Below are positions 23,401 through 37,700 of a DNA stretch of 64,000 nucleotides, piece after piece (positions within the stretch are counted from its first letter, which is position 1; every line of letters starts with the position of its first letter). The notes below the pieces were generated by a model. The model was not told where the DNA came from, did no database searches, and worked only from the letters and a program-made list of their open reading frames with translations. The stretch lies in contig OY741265.1 of NCBI GenBank assembly GCA_963514095.1, forward strand, positions 29,962,290-30,026,289, read 5' to 3'. The position numbers were made by a program, and so were the translations under genes. The stretch comes from Eutrigla gurnardus. Taxonomy: Eukaryota > Chordata > Actinopteri > Perciformes > Triglidae.

Positions 23401-26400
23401 AGACCTCATTAAGAATTAAAGCCACTGCTCAAGTACTTTAAAAATACATCCTCCCTTCTTTGTGTCCTTGATCAAAGACCTCAGACTGTTGAATTGGTAG
23501 AAAGCAATAACAGAGAGCCGATAAGCAGGGGACAAACCAATCTCAACCAGTCCAGTGGGATCTCAAGTAGGGATGATGTGTTTTATAACAGCAGACTTCA
23601 AGAGTGCTCAACACCCAATCCAAAGGAAAAAGCAAGTGATTATGGAAGCGTGGATGGCCCAAAAAAGTGACACACTCAAACAGCATTTCAGATAAAGCAA
23701 GCTCAACAGCTCATTCACAGCACACAAGAGCCATTCAAAGCCAGGCAGCCTGTTGAAAGAAACCACAGGAAGTAGTAGTGAAATGATGATGGTCAACATC
23801 TATGAAGACCAGAGAGATAAAGACACATGGAAACACAGACTGTGGTATGTTCTGCTTTTTTTTAACAAAGTTCAAATCTGTGTCAGAGCTGTGATGGCAA
23901 ACATGATGTGGTATTTAAACAGTTTTCACCAAAAACACACCTACTTCAAGTGTTATCAGCTGACTGAGTGGACGGAGCTACCATTCTAGTGATTTAAATG
24001 GGCCAAAGTGAAAGTGAAACAAAACAACTTTAGATATAGCCAAACTATTTAGTTTGGTTAAGCAAAACACCATTGCTTGGGTTCAAATACGTACTACGTA
24101 ATGTTATTGAACAAAATAGCTGTAAAAAATAAATAATGTTACACGTTTTTGGTTTGATATGGGACACAGACAGCAGTCTCCTGGGTGAAAGTCCTGTGTT
24201 GCCACCAATCGTCACCCATGGCAGTCTTTATTCAACGTCACATGACTTCCTCCTTTGCTTCCGCTTCCATAATTACGGCTACTAGAGGTCATATTTTTGT
24301 ATTCATATATTCATGTATTATTCATGAATACATGATAAAAGCCTCTTGAACCTACCAGTAGGCATAGCTAACAATATCTATGAGGCTGATAACTGCTGAT
24401 GACACCTATTCAATCAGCTTATAACATCCAAAGCAGGTGAAAAACAGAATCTTTTTTTGTACTCATGTCCTCATGTTTCCTTCTGGCCTGCTGTTTCCTC
24501 TTTATGCTCTAGCCTCATCACTTGCTTGTCTTGTCAGCATATGGCTGCCCAAAAGAGCTCTCTCTTAAGGTTGTTTTAGAAACAGTAAGACAAGGACACA
24601 TTTCAGTAAAATCCTTGAGCAAGGTAACAAAACCTCAAGATTTTGAGGTAACAAAAACCTGCTGTCGAAGTGTAATTGAAGTCTGTATGAAAATAAAAGC
24701 TTAAATTATTTAACAAGAAGGGCCCTGAATCACTCTTTAGTTTTCATGGGGGAGCTTGTTATCAAAATTCTGCAGCTGACATTCATTCAGAGATGCAGGA
24801 GAAGCATCTAGTGGGAATTTCTGTGAATAAAGATGAACTAAACTGTATTGAAGTATTTAAGAGAGTGGGCGACAGTGTGCTGATCTAGATCAAAGTGCCT
24901 TTCACATCCAGTCATTGCTCTCATCTCCAGCACTGGAAAGCCTTAGGTAAGCTAAGATCCCTCTAAGAAAGATGAAACAAATCTAGTCTTTGTCAAGCAT
25001 TGGATTTTTGGTTATTATAAGGTTTGCATAAATCAAGTTGTGTTTTTGCCACTTGGGCCAAGAACAAGCTACACATTTGGTAAATTGAGGTAACATGTAG
25101 CAGGTTTTTGCCTATTAAGATGTGCCAAAAACAGTGTTTCACAGCTTAAGCTGTGAGACTGAACGGTTAATTTTGGAGCCATAACAAGCTGCAGGGTTGC
25201 AATGATTCTTTGGGTTCACGACTACGACCAAAACAATTCTACACAGTCATTTGACCCATTGGTATTAACAGTGTGGCTTTAAAATGAGAGCTGCTCAAAC
25301 CAAAATGATAGAAATTAATGAATGGTTACCATGAATTAGACATATGATGTCTCTCTGTGTGTTGGGTACCAGGATGTAACGTTATTATAACAACAGGTCT
25401 CTCTGTGTGTTGGGTACCAGGATGTAACGTTACTATAACAACAGGTCTCTCTGTGTGTTGGGTACCAGGATGTAACGTTACTATAACAACAGGTCTCTCT
25501 GTGTGTTGGGTACCAGGATGTAACGTTACTCTATCAACAGGTCTCTCTGTGTGTTGGGTACCAGGATGTTACCTTACTATAACAACAGGTGTCTCTGTGT
25601 GTTGGGTACCAGGATGTAACGTTACTATAACAACAGGTCTCTCTGTGTGTTGGGTACCAGGATGTAACGTTACTATAACAACAGGTCTCTCTGTGTGTTG
25701 GGTACCAGGATGTAACGTTACTATAACAACAGGTCTCTCTGTGTGTTGGGTACCAGGATGTAACGTTACTATAACAACAGGTCTCTCTGTGTGTTGGGTA
25801 CCAGGATGTAGCGTTACTTTAACAACAGGTCTCTCTGTGTGTTGGGTACCAGGATGTAGCAGATGTCTTTCTCTTCCCGGCTGATAAAAAGAGTCGCTTG
25901 ATAAAACACATCAGCTAAACAAACATAGCTAAGTTAGTGAGCAAGACAAGCTAACGGCCGTGTTGGTGAGGTGCGTTGTGTGAGACCAGAGATGTAGTTC
26001 ATTGAGCGGTTTCACACTAAACTAAATGATATGACGACAAACTGATATGTTCTGGACTTGAACAGTTATCTTTTAAATTGACAAACATCATATGTATAAT
26101 TCATGGTATAGTAAATAATGTTCTATGGGGTACACAGGAAGGGGTGGGACTCTCTGGAATCCAAATCATTTCATAAATGTTCTTGTTTTGCCTGATCTCT
26201 GACATGTTGCCTTTTGTCTCTTCCACTCTTTTTACTTATATTATCATCTCGATACTCTCGCTGTTTGGTCCTCAATAATCAGGTTCAGATAAGGTGGGCT
26301 TGGTCTGGTTTCTTACTGTCCAGTGTGAACTCTAGCACAAACTCGCTGCTGCCGGCCGGGAAGTTGTGTCTCCAGCTGACGTTAGCGTAGTTACTGTTAG

Positions 26401-28716
26401 GCTCCACCGTCACATTCCAGATCTCCCACTCAGAGACCACTACACAAGGTGGGTTGGAGGGGAGGAGGGTCAGGGGTAAAGGGTTAAAGGTCAGGGGCAA
26501 GGGGCAGAGATTGCACAGTTACAACCACACACAGGGCTGTTCGCACTGAGGGAGTCCTCCTTCGAGAATGTTCGATACAGATCGCGGTCTGCTCAAAACC
26601 AGAAGTAATTGTGATATGTTTAAGGATGGACCAATCACCCACAAAAATATTCCAGAGGATTTTTCAGTTCATGGGGCACTTTGGATGTGTCGGAAATCAC
26701 TCATTCACTTTTCCCTTCTCACTATCCAGAGAGTTATATGTAGAGGTAAATATAGATGACTATGTAGAGGACTATGTAGAGACCTATATAGAGTTCTATG
26801 TAGATGACTATGTAGGGGACTATAGAGTGAACTCATCTGAAAAATGGGACATTATCTTTGTGCCGTTATTATCGATTAATAAAGATTACAGAGTAATTTA
26901 GAGCTCCCTCTATGTAGCAAACTGCATCATAACAGCGTGTTTTTGTAAATGTCCCTGGATCTAACCAAGGAATTTTTGATCGTATCTTATTGTAAAAGGA
27001 GTCGTCAATGCTGCTATTGGAGGAGCAACGAAGGAGCAACGGGTGTATCTGATGAACACAAGCAGCAGAGCAGCACCCCGAGCAGCAACCTTACTGGATC
27101 TGGATCCATCTGGATTCTCATGCGAAACTGTTTACAATGTTAGCTTCATAATTCAAGGTCAACTTTACAGCTAAGTGTTAAAGCCGTCTTAGTAGCTAAA
27201 TGCATTGGTAACGTGATAGTGATGCCGTCGTAGTGAACTGTCAATCACAAGGTAGCCCCGCCCTAAAGTATCCTGTGCTGTATGGTCTAGTTGACTCTAA
27301 ATGGACCATCATTTACGAAATGAACATCATTTGGTATTGACAAAGATTTGGACTACAGATTGAGACCATAAACTCATGTTTACAATGAGAATGTTAGTTT
27401 GAGGCACTTCAGCACTGGCTTCACTTTTTCAGAATCGGAGGTTGCTGCCTGGTTGGATACTACTTTTCAAGCTGAATTGTGGGATACTTTGAATCCACTA
27501 TATAGGGTATACTAATTATCCCAATACATTCAGATAGAATTACAACATGGCAAACTCACTATAGTGAGTAATGAGTGATTTCAGACACAGCCTTATTTGC
27601 AATGCTCACTTCTGGTTAAGAGTGGACAAACAAGACCTTATAATGTTGAGCTCTGCCAATATCACAACCAACGTGTTAAAGGGTACCCTCTCCAGGAATG
27701 TTACAATTTTCAACAACCATTCAATAAAAAATAGGTTGGATTCTCACTTCCTGACCAGGAGGATTGTTGCAGGCTACAACCCAATATTCTGAAGTAATTC
27801 CCCACTTTTTTGTTCAGTAGGTACAGCACAGCTTATTGGAATGCAGCGATGATGTAGTCTCCTATTTGGTCAGGTCGGAGAACGCAATCATGCTCTTCAT
27901 GGGAAACTAAAAACACTTAAACTAGACAGCAAAGACCACAATGGGACAACAGCATGTACCCAACACATTCTGATCAGGACGTTTGAAGGTGACCAGCTCA
28001 GGAGGTAGGGTGGTAGTGGTCGCCTCAGTTGTAGTGGTGGTGGTGGTGGTGGTAGTAGTAGTAGTTGTAGTAGTAGTAGTAGTAGTAGAAGTCGTAGTTG
28101 TAGGAGTGGTAGAAGTTGAGGTGCGAATGGTTGTAGGAGCGATGGTAGTAGGAGGAAGAGGAGCAAGAGGAGGAGGAGTAGGAGAGAAAGCTGAAGCCAC
28201 GGTGGCATCTGTAAGCTCGACTACAAGGGAGGAGGAGGGAGAGAACAAAGGGTTAAAGTCAAGGCAGCAGGAGCATCAAACAGGAAGGGACTCACAGGAG
28301 ACAGTCAAAGAAGCCCTGAGCTGGTTCCTCACCACCACTCAATCACATTTATGTGTTTCCCACTTCATCTCTGTTGGGATCGACACATCGTTGTCCAACA
28401 TAAACTTGGATTCTCCTGCCACCAAGAGGACAGACGCCAGTATTACAACATGCCTGTCACACTGTTGTTTCCTTGAAGGGGACGAATATTGTTTATTGTT
28501 TGTTTTTATTTCTTAGGCGCTTTCTTTGAAACTAATAGCTGTTTGCAAACTCTACTAACAAAACAGTTTACCAAGCCATCAAGACATCTTGCAAAACTCT
28601 TCAAAAAATGTGTTTTTGCATCTATACCATGAAACTAACCATCATTAGAATAAGCACCAACTACATAATGATAGAAGAAATGAAAAATCAGTCTGGCTTT
28701 GTTTTTACTGTGTGCA

Positions 28717-28766
<50 letters not shown>

Positions 28767-31700
28767 ATCCTCATGTGTAGTATCATTACACACACAGAGA
28801 ATAATTAACATATACTGGGTGTCGCACTCCTCAGCCTTTGACACAGTTAGTTAGAGCTCTGCCATAGAAACTTGACTTTAATTGACAGGATTATGTAAAA
28901 AAATAATAACCCCCTGATGATGTCATCAGGGTTTGCCTTGGTGTTACTTTGGCTTGGAATCGAAGACTATAGCCCAATCCCCATGTCTGCCCTAAGGGCT
29001 AAAACCCTGAACCCTTAGGGACTTAACTGACGTCACCTGGTGAATGATTGAGTGTGTTTTAGGGTGTGAGGCTGCAAAGGCTTGAAACAGTCTAAAATAT
29101 ACGAACAGCACGTTTTTGTGACACATCACGTCACTTTGATGATGATCTACAACAGTGTGCTTTTATTTTACTGCCTGATCGTGAACGTCTTCCAGACTCT
29201 CGTCATAACAGATGAGAGGTAATTGTCAAATGATCTATTTCATTTTCACTTTGTCAAAGCAGCTTCAAGAAACAAAATTAAAACTAGTGGTTGATGAATA
29301 ATCCAAGTGTGTCTTAAAACCTCTGACTTCATATGTTTAATGTCCCATTTAAAATGTGTAATGTCCCTAAATGGGGCTGCACAGTGATGTAGTGGGTCTG
29401 AGTTGGTAGCATGGTCACTTCACAGTGAGAGGGTCCTGGTACCCTCGATGGACTGGTCACCTGTCTGTCTCTACATGTCAAATTTCCTCTTTGTTTAACT
29501 CTATTTTTTACGCCTCTGGGCTTCCCCCGGTAACCTTGTGTTTAACTTCACATGGCTTATGAGGTCATTCAAATACAAACTTACAGAAAATGTGCATAAA
29601 CTAATCAAAATGTCTGTGAGAGAGTCCTCAAGCACTCGATGGTTTCACAGAGGGACAGATGTGAACCGTCACAGTTTGTGGTAACGACCTTAAATACTGT
29701 GAGAGTAGATTGTTAGAACTGAGCCTACAAATGTATAACAATCGCCTGTTAGAAACTGGGGCCATGGGGTTTGAAATATGTGGGTCAAAAGGAAATCATT
29801 TGTTGCATTAAGGGAAATGTAGGATCCTGTAGGATGTTGAACAATCTTTTTTCAAATGTGTCTGTGTGTGGGCCAAGAGGACCTCATACCTCATTCAACC
29901 TTTACAGACACCTCTTTCACACCCACATCATTGATGGGACATCATATGTAGTGATTTGTCACATTAAAGGATGCTCCTTTTCTTTTAGTTAAATGATGCT
30001 TCAATCTCACTTGTGAGCTAATTAAAAAAACGATGTTAACTACGTTTAAGAAGGTTTTATCATGCAGGGATAAGCTATTTGGAGGGTTTTCTAGAAATGT
30101 TGGAGCAGTTGTGGGTTTCAGACCCCCATAGTTTCTGACAAACGACCAAAATAAATCAGAAATTAACCATATGGAAAAGCAACAGCTACAGAAACTGGCA
30201 TTGAACTCAGGTTCTTTGTTGTTTTAATTAGATTGTACCTGATTTAACTTATAATTGTGCACATTTTAAACAAAAAATGTGTGTGAGCCCTGGTCCTATC
30301 TATTGTTTTTTGTGATACTATGGTGCCCTCTGGTGGGGGTAACTAGTACATCCTTTTCCACTTAAAAATGTTCACTCCTACTGTACCTTGAAGCTGATGT
30401 CATCTCCAGCAAAGAGTCCCACTGCTGATCTGAGGCCCCCACCCCAAACATTCCCATCACACAACAACCCTAAGAGCCCAGCCAGCATGCTTGAATTTCC
30501 AGACTGGGGGCCAAGCATGCCCCCAAACCACCGTGCGAGGGAGAGAGACAAAACAGGACGGGATGATGGAAAAAACCGGGAGCCATTAAAGCCCAGCGAG
30601 GAAGACCAGCTCAGCCCCAAAGCTCCGAGCCACCTTACCTGTAATCCTCAGCACTGTATGCACGACTGACCAGCTGAGCACAAGCAATGAACAAAGATGG
30701 CGGGGGTGATTTGTGAAAAAGCTCAGAAGCAAGACAATCAACTTTACTTTCCAGACCTGGAGGTCGCAGCCTGATATACACATGTGATAAAGTGATGCTG
30801 AGTATTGACCAAGCTGAAGTATTTGATGCACCGGAGTGAGAACGACAATCATGAAGATTGTCCAGTAGAATATGATACCAAAGACATGTGATGGCTCTGA
30901 CATGTCAAATATTCATATATTTGTATAAGGACAGAGGGAAAGAAAGCCAACGGTGAGCCTTTTTAATCCCTGACGGCACACAGCAGCAGGCAACCAGCAG
31001 CTTCACACAGATGAGGGATGAGGAGAGGCACACAGGCAGATGGTTGGATGAGAAAAGAAATTGAACGCAGCGTTGACAGCAGTTCAGTCCAATAGCTAAA
31101 ACTTGTCTGCTTCATATCAGCTTGGATTTGGGTTTAGACAGTGGCTTAGACAGACACAGACAATTTTATTATTAAAATGATTATTTTGGACTTTTAAAAG
31201 GGAGTTTAAACTAATATAAATGGGAAACAATACAATAATAAAAGGAAAATAACTATTAGTTGCAGTCATATCTTCAAATCAGTCATTTTTGACTTTATAT
31301 CTGCCAATCACCTGATCTGTTGCAATGCTGCTGAAAACTCCAGGTCCAGTGTTTACTTGAGCCGTATCACACAGCCTTCACTAAGAGATGGTCAGCTTGC
31401 AAAGAAGTGCACTTTAGTGGTGAATAATACTATGAAGGTGGACTGCTCTGCTGCTGATGTAAAAATGTGCAAGTGGAGGGACAGATATGGGAGATGGGTT
31501 GGGGGGGGCGGCAGGCACGCTGCACTTGGCATTCTCCATTACCTAGACCTGTGGAGTCAGTTATGTTTTCTGCCAACAAAGAGAGAAGTCAGGAGAGAGG
31601 GGACAGGTGTAAGAGAGACACAGAGGGACAAGACAGCGGCTGGAAGGTCGCTTCTCATTTACTAATGACAAATAATGTTCTGATCCTGTTTGAATAGCAC

Positions 31701-34700
31701 TTGAGAACGCTGCAAAACAATGGTGCGATCGCGGCATATTTTTTGACTCTCCTTTCCGTAATTACAGTGGAATTTCTGTGTAAAAAACCTATTGTTTCAC
31801 TCTGGAGCAGCCGCTGTGGCAAGTACGACACCTAGTGGTAAAGGTCGGTATACCGGTCTGGTCCGGCATAATATCAAACTGGTTTGAACATTTTTAAACC
31901 AGCCAAAACCTAAATTGTACTATGAATTACACATATGATGTTTGTTAATTTAAAAGTAAAAACATCAAGAAAGTCTCATTTTGTGGTTTAACTGTTGGAG
32001 TATCAGACGGTGAAAATATGTTATTCTAAAGAAGTAAGTGGCGTCTCTCTGTGTGTTGGGTACCAGGATGTAACGTTACTATAACAACAGGTCTCTCTGT
32101 GTGTTGGGTACCAGGATGTAACGTTACTATAACAACAGGTCTCTCTGTGTGTTGGGTACCAGGATGTAACGTTACTATAACAACAGGTCTCTCTGTGTGT
32201 TGGGTACCAGGATGTAACGTTACTATAACAACAGGTCTCTCTGTGTGTTGGGTACCAGGATGTAACGTTACTATAACAACAGGTCTCTCTGTGTGTTGGG
32301 TACCAGGATGTAACGTTACTATAACAACAGGTCTCTCTGTGTGTTGGGTACCAGGATGTAACGTTACTATAACAACAGGTCTCTCTGTGTGTTGGGTACC
32401 AGGATGTAACGTTACTCACACTAACAACAGGTCTCTCGCCTTCTTTCTCTTCCTGCTGATAAAAAGAGTTGCTGGAGAAAACACATGAGCTAAGACAAGC
32501 TAACGTGTTGGTGAGGTGCGTTGTGTGAGACCAGAGATATAGTTCACTGAGCGGTTTCACACTAAACTAAACCTACGATGACAAACTGAGACTTTCTGGA
32601 CTTGAACAGTTATCTTTTAAATTGACAAACATGTATAATTCATGGTACAATTCAAACAGGATCAGAAATTGATTTCTCCCCTGCCGTTGACTATTGTACA
32701 TCTTTTTTACAAAATGAGGTCCCATGGGGAACGCTGGAAGGGTGCGACTTCAACTCTGTACTGGGGTGGATAACAGATATCTACAATCCACTGTATATTT
32801 TAATTGGCAAGTACTTTGTGACAAATAACTGTCCAATAAATACAGCTCCATTGTTCCACTTTAAGTGACTGCTCCACAGCCTACTTGTAGCAAAGTTTGA
32901 TGACCCATTTTAAATAGTTAGAAAAACAAATCAATATGTAGCGGTCAATGTTTATATTCTGGCGGGCCGCCACAAATAAATCAATGTATGGGAAACACAT
33001 GGGTGTGTGTGTTAGTGTGTGTGTGCGTGTGTGTGTGTGTGTGTGTGTGAATGAGAATGACAGGGAGAAAGAGTGCTATGCAGAGATGAATAAGAGAACA
33101 ATATTTATATTTTAAATTGCGTTAAAAAAAAAAAACCCTGAATGAATGTGGCGCTTGGTGGTGGTGTGACGCTGCCACACATTGGTCTATGTATGGGAAA
33201 CACTGCCACCCTCACCTGGTGATCCACACACAAGACCATGAAATGAAGGAACAACTCTGTTCCTGTAAAGCCTATTGGACTTTATTCACTATCATTAAAA
33301 ATACATTAAGTATACATTTAGTAGCTTGCATAGCATAGAAGTGCTAATGCTGGTTAATGATGTGCTAATGTACTCTGCTCATGTTTGATGTAGAAACATA
33401 ATGCTTTCAAAAATGCTAGCATAGCAGTGAAACTGAAATGGTGTAATTACACAGTCGAAGACAACGCAGCAGAGTGAAGGATGTCAGGGACGATTCCTGT
33501 AACTCCAGATATTGAGTGGGTCTAGAAGTATTCCTGTTGAACTTCTAAAACCTTTCATCTAACACTCTTCTACATATGATTCTTACTGCCTCTCAGCACA
33601 CCCATTAGTTCCTACTGGACACATAGATCTTTAAGATCCCACATACATAGTGTCACGTTTGCAAAAGCTTCAGTCATCTCAGCTGGACAATGTAGTTTGA
33701 AGGAAATGTTAAACTGGAAGAAATATGTGTGTGTTTTTATTTTTTCTGGAACAATGGAGGTCTATAACAGAGGAATATGATGTACCTTATACTGAAAATA
33801 AGAACAATATATGTTATTGCCTCATCCTTATCTTTTGAAGTCAATGGCTAAATTATAAGGTAAGATATTGGAGGGTCATAAATGCAATGAGTAATCAGTG
33901 CCATTTTTTGGAACCAAAAATAACCGCCTATTAGATTAAAACAGTTGAATTGCTCAGGCGTTTTTTGTTCCAAATGATCAGTCTGAAGAAGAATAACATT
34001 CTGTTTTTTTTTGTTAATGTAGAAAGACTGACCTTCATTGGCAAAGTGTGGCGACTCCTGAGTAAAGGTCTCCCCGGAGCCCACGGCGGTGCGCGCAGAC
34101 AGGTTGAACCTGTAGCGGGTGGATCGCTCCGGCAGACGAAGGGTGAACTCTGTCGCATTCGGAGGGAAAGTCTCGAGGTGGAGACGACCCAACCGGGAGC
34201 CGTTCACTACACACATTCACAGAAGGACGGACCATCAGTTATTACAAACATTTCATGAGTATCAGCCAGTTGACTATTAGACATCCTCCTCACAGTCTGA
34301 CCAACAACATCATACTAAACTCCCACTACTTCACATGCTGCACGTAGAGCACTTTCACAATGCAGTGGCTGATTACAACGTACACCTCGGAAACTATCAT
34401 TTCAGCAAACATATTTATTCTATTTTAATGATAGTTCATAGGATGAAATTATTGTCTAATGTTATTTGAGCTGAATTTCCTTTAAAAAAAAATGTTTTAA
34501 ACTGTATATGGTAAGATGACATTTAACTCAGGCTGTCAAAAGATTACAAATTTTAGTCCTAGTTTTTACATAATATATAATCATAATCAGGGTCATAATC
34601 ATAATTAGGACTAGGACTTTTTTTAATTTCTATTCATTTATGTTTTGTATGTAATATATGAGAATCATTGTTGTAATGTGGGTCTTTCATTGACCTTTAT

Positions 34701-37700
34701 GGTTCTGCCAAGTATCGGTACCAAACACCAAGCATTTTTAATGCTTCCTGTCTGGAGCTTTAAATGTTGGTACATCTGACTGAACACTTGAGAAGATGCG
34801 AGCAGCCCACCTGTTTGGTACTTGAGCTGGTAGCCAACCAGATTGCCATTGGGCTCCAGAGGTTTCTCCCAGTGGAGGTGGACGGTGTCAAAACCTCTCC
34901 GGTTAACACTGAAAACCTTTGGAGCGTCCGGCACTACAACCACACACACAGAGACAAACTCGTCAGGAGAGGACACAGCAGAGTCCATACACATCCATTC
35001 TGACACACATCCAATTAACCACAATCAACTTATTGTGAGATCATGTTTATCGTGCTCTTCAGGACAGCGATGAACACAACTACAACCAAAAAGATCATGG
35101 AGGCATCTTATACGTTTTCCCGATGATCCGTTCGGGATACCAGCTGTGAGATTGTGGAATCTGTTGCCTCCCTAATCTGGGAGGTAACATGTTAGTCCCT
35201 CACCTCCCTCCTTGGTGGTGAACTCCACCGTGTTGCTGGGTGGACTTTCAAATCGGCTGTTGGCCACAACCATGAACATCTTGTATTTAGAGTATGGGAC
35301 CAGGCCGCTGAGGTGGCCGGACGGCTCGGCCACCACGCTGTAGAAACCTTTGGCCTCCTTCTCCTTACTGACCACCAGACCCGGAACCAGACTGGACTCA
35401 CGCCAGTAGTGCAACTGGGGAGCAGAAGGGGAAGGAGAGGCTTGGTGGTTAAGTAGTGGGGGGGTGAGGAGATTAATTTTCATTACAAAGAACACAGCCA
35501 TCCTCACTCTGTACTCCTTGAACTCTCCCCGGACAGAGCTGAGGTCCACAGGCTTCCAGTGTACGTGTGCCATGGTGCTGTCAACCTTTGCCACCCGCAG
35601 GTCAGTGGGAGCGTCGGTCGGCTCTAAACGCAACAACAAAAAAACAGACACAGTATGTGTGAATAGTCGCAAAGCTTCACTTCCGGTAATGCAGGTACTA
35701 CAAACTGCAGTTAATTGCACTACTGGTTTCAAATCAAAGTGAAATTATTAGCAGATGACATCGTGTCAGCTCAAAAAGCATCAACACAGAAATTGACCAG
35801 CTTCAGTGCGAGTCACCAACTGAAACTCCTTCTTCATCCCACTCACGCAGTCTTCACCAAGTCTCTGACATTCACCAACTTTTCCTTATTTGGGATTTGA
35901 CGAGAGCACATTGTTTTTTGTGCAAAATATTATTTTGGTTATTGTGTTTAATTCAGTTCTACGGTTTTATAATATAGGATTTCATTTATAATAATGTATT
36001 TTACAGTGAAAACTACCACTTATATTGATTATGAATCACTCTATACAAATGCTGTTTAACTAATAATCTTAAGTAATCAAGTGGTCTGCGTACAGGGCTC
36101 ATTTTGTCCTTTTGCACACGTGAGAAAGAAAGAAAAAATATATATATTATATATTAGGGACATTTTTTTTTTCAATTTCCAAATTTTCAACATACACTGA
36201 GTTAATAGCCAGTTAGCATTACTGACATTACTGTATTTGTAAACCTCAAAATACTGGTGTAGGCTACAGCCTTATTGTAGTATGAACTACAGTAAGATAC
36301 ACTATACAGTGTTGTTCTGCATTATATTGTGTTTGAATTATACACAGAACAGTATAGAGTCACTAAAACAGCTCAGTCAGTCTTGTGTATTTAGTCGGTG
36401 TGTTTGCCAGTGTCAGGTCGTCTGTCTTACCAGCCCGCCGTAGTCCTGTGTTCCACATCATCTGGTTTGAGTTTCAGTTATGTTCCTCTTGGGTTTTTTC
36501 CCTTTGTACTTTTATCGCCTCAGTCTGCCAACTAAGTTTTTTGTTCCCTGTCCGTTTTGAATCAGCTTTACTCATTGAAGCAGCTTTTTGTGTAGTTTTC
36601 CTTCTTTGTATTTCCCCAACTGTAACAAGTCAGTTTCATTACTTTAATACTTTAATTGACTTTCATTTAATACATATTCAAATATCAATTTGATGATAAC
36701 CTGAATATACAATAAATAATTATTATAGTCATTCATTTGAACCAGACAAACAGCCCTATGCTCCGTCCTCTTCATATCTCTGCAACGTTTACCTGCTAGC
36801 TGTTACCAACTGGCCTTCAGTTAACGAGGACGGTGGGATTCATCACAATAAGAACAGAGCGTTCTTACAGTGATGCCTGGTGTGAGTCTTTCAGGGTGGA
36901 TGTACTTACTGTCCTCTCCAGAGTATCCAGTGACCTCATTGGACTCAGGTCCTGGTCCAAACTCATTCCTTGCCTGGATTTTGATCTCATAAGGCACGTA
37001 GGTTTCCGTGTCGTGGACGACGTGTTTGGAGGCCACCGTGGTCACGTTGCTCCACTCCTCCCCCGCATTCTTCCGTCTCCACCACACGCCGTAGTGCAGG
37101 TTTGGCCCGTTTCTCTCCAAGTCGAGCAGAGGCTGGAGAACAGAAGAGAAAAATAAAGCTCACCTGCGAATGTTTAAGTTTGTTTTCAGGATTAACATTA
37201 AATGTACATAACACTCATTTAGCCAATAAATCTGTCATGAGTGTTTGTTGAGTTCATTTTCTCTTTTATTTTGAAGTTCCCTGGCTTTTGTATCCTGTGT
37301 TTGTTTGACTTCCTGTCTTTGTGGTTTGCCCTCCCATTTTCCATGTATCACCTGTGTTGTTTTAGTCTCAATCTTTTCATACAAACAGACTCACAGACGT
37401 CCGCTCGTGGACATTTTTAGCCCTTTATGCCAACTTTCCGTAAGTCAGCATCGATGCAGATAGGCTCGTTCGAGATGAACTGCGCCTCGCCTGGAAAGTA
37501 GACAAGAGCAGGCGGAGCAGCAGGAGGCGGAGCCTAAAAGCTGCGCTCCGGTCGGACAGTTTCCATAAGCCTTCCAAGATTTGACAGGTTTAACATCCTG
37601 TTAGACGCAATCTGAAGGCTATTTGTAGTTTGTGACCACATTCGCATTTATTTATATTTGTTAATAAATATCTGTGGAATCAGAATCTGAATAATGTATT

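Larger units (their letters stand above)
28221..34032 (-). other. nfasc: Intron between FNIII-4 and mucin exons
   Basis: This 5.8-kb intron holds an (AC)n tract, a degenerate SINE, TIR element copy B and a (TG)n tract. The region 29500-31690 shows no exon or clear element. A C-rich stretch at 30430-30600 has open frames but no splice-supported coding sequence. Confidence 0.7.

Noticed and set aside
25351..25861. CRISPR-like array of regular repeats
   Set aside because: Units are contiguous without unique spacers and the genome is vertebrate.
25357..25884. 175-residue frame with a repeated [13 protein letters not shown] unit, looking like a secreted repeat protein
   Set aside because: It is the 48-bp minisatellite, present also at 32044-32434 on both strands. 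No splice or start context supports it.
27983..28516. Plus-strand poly-Val frame
   Set aside because: Complement of the neurofascin mucin exon, which fits frame and splice sites on the minus strand.
30378..30669. GC-richer stretch with open frames on both strands, considered as an extra nfasc exon
   Set aside because: No acceptor/donor pair with phase 1-1 and no similarity to known L1-family segments.
36121..36160. AT-rich stretch as a possible promoter TATA region
   Set aside because: It lies inside an intron with no transcript start evidence on either strand.
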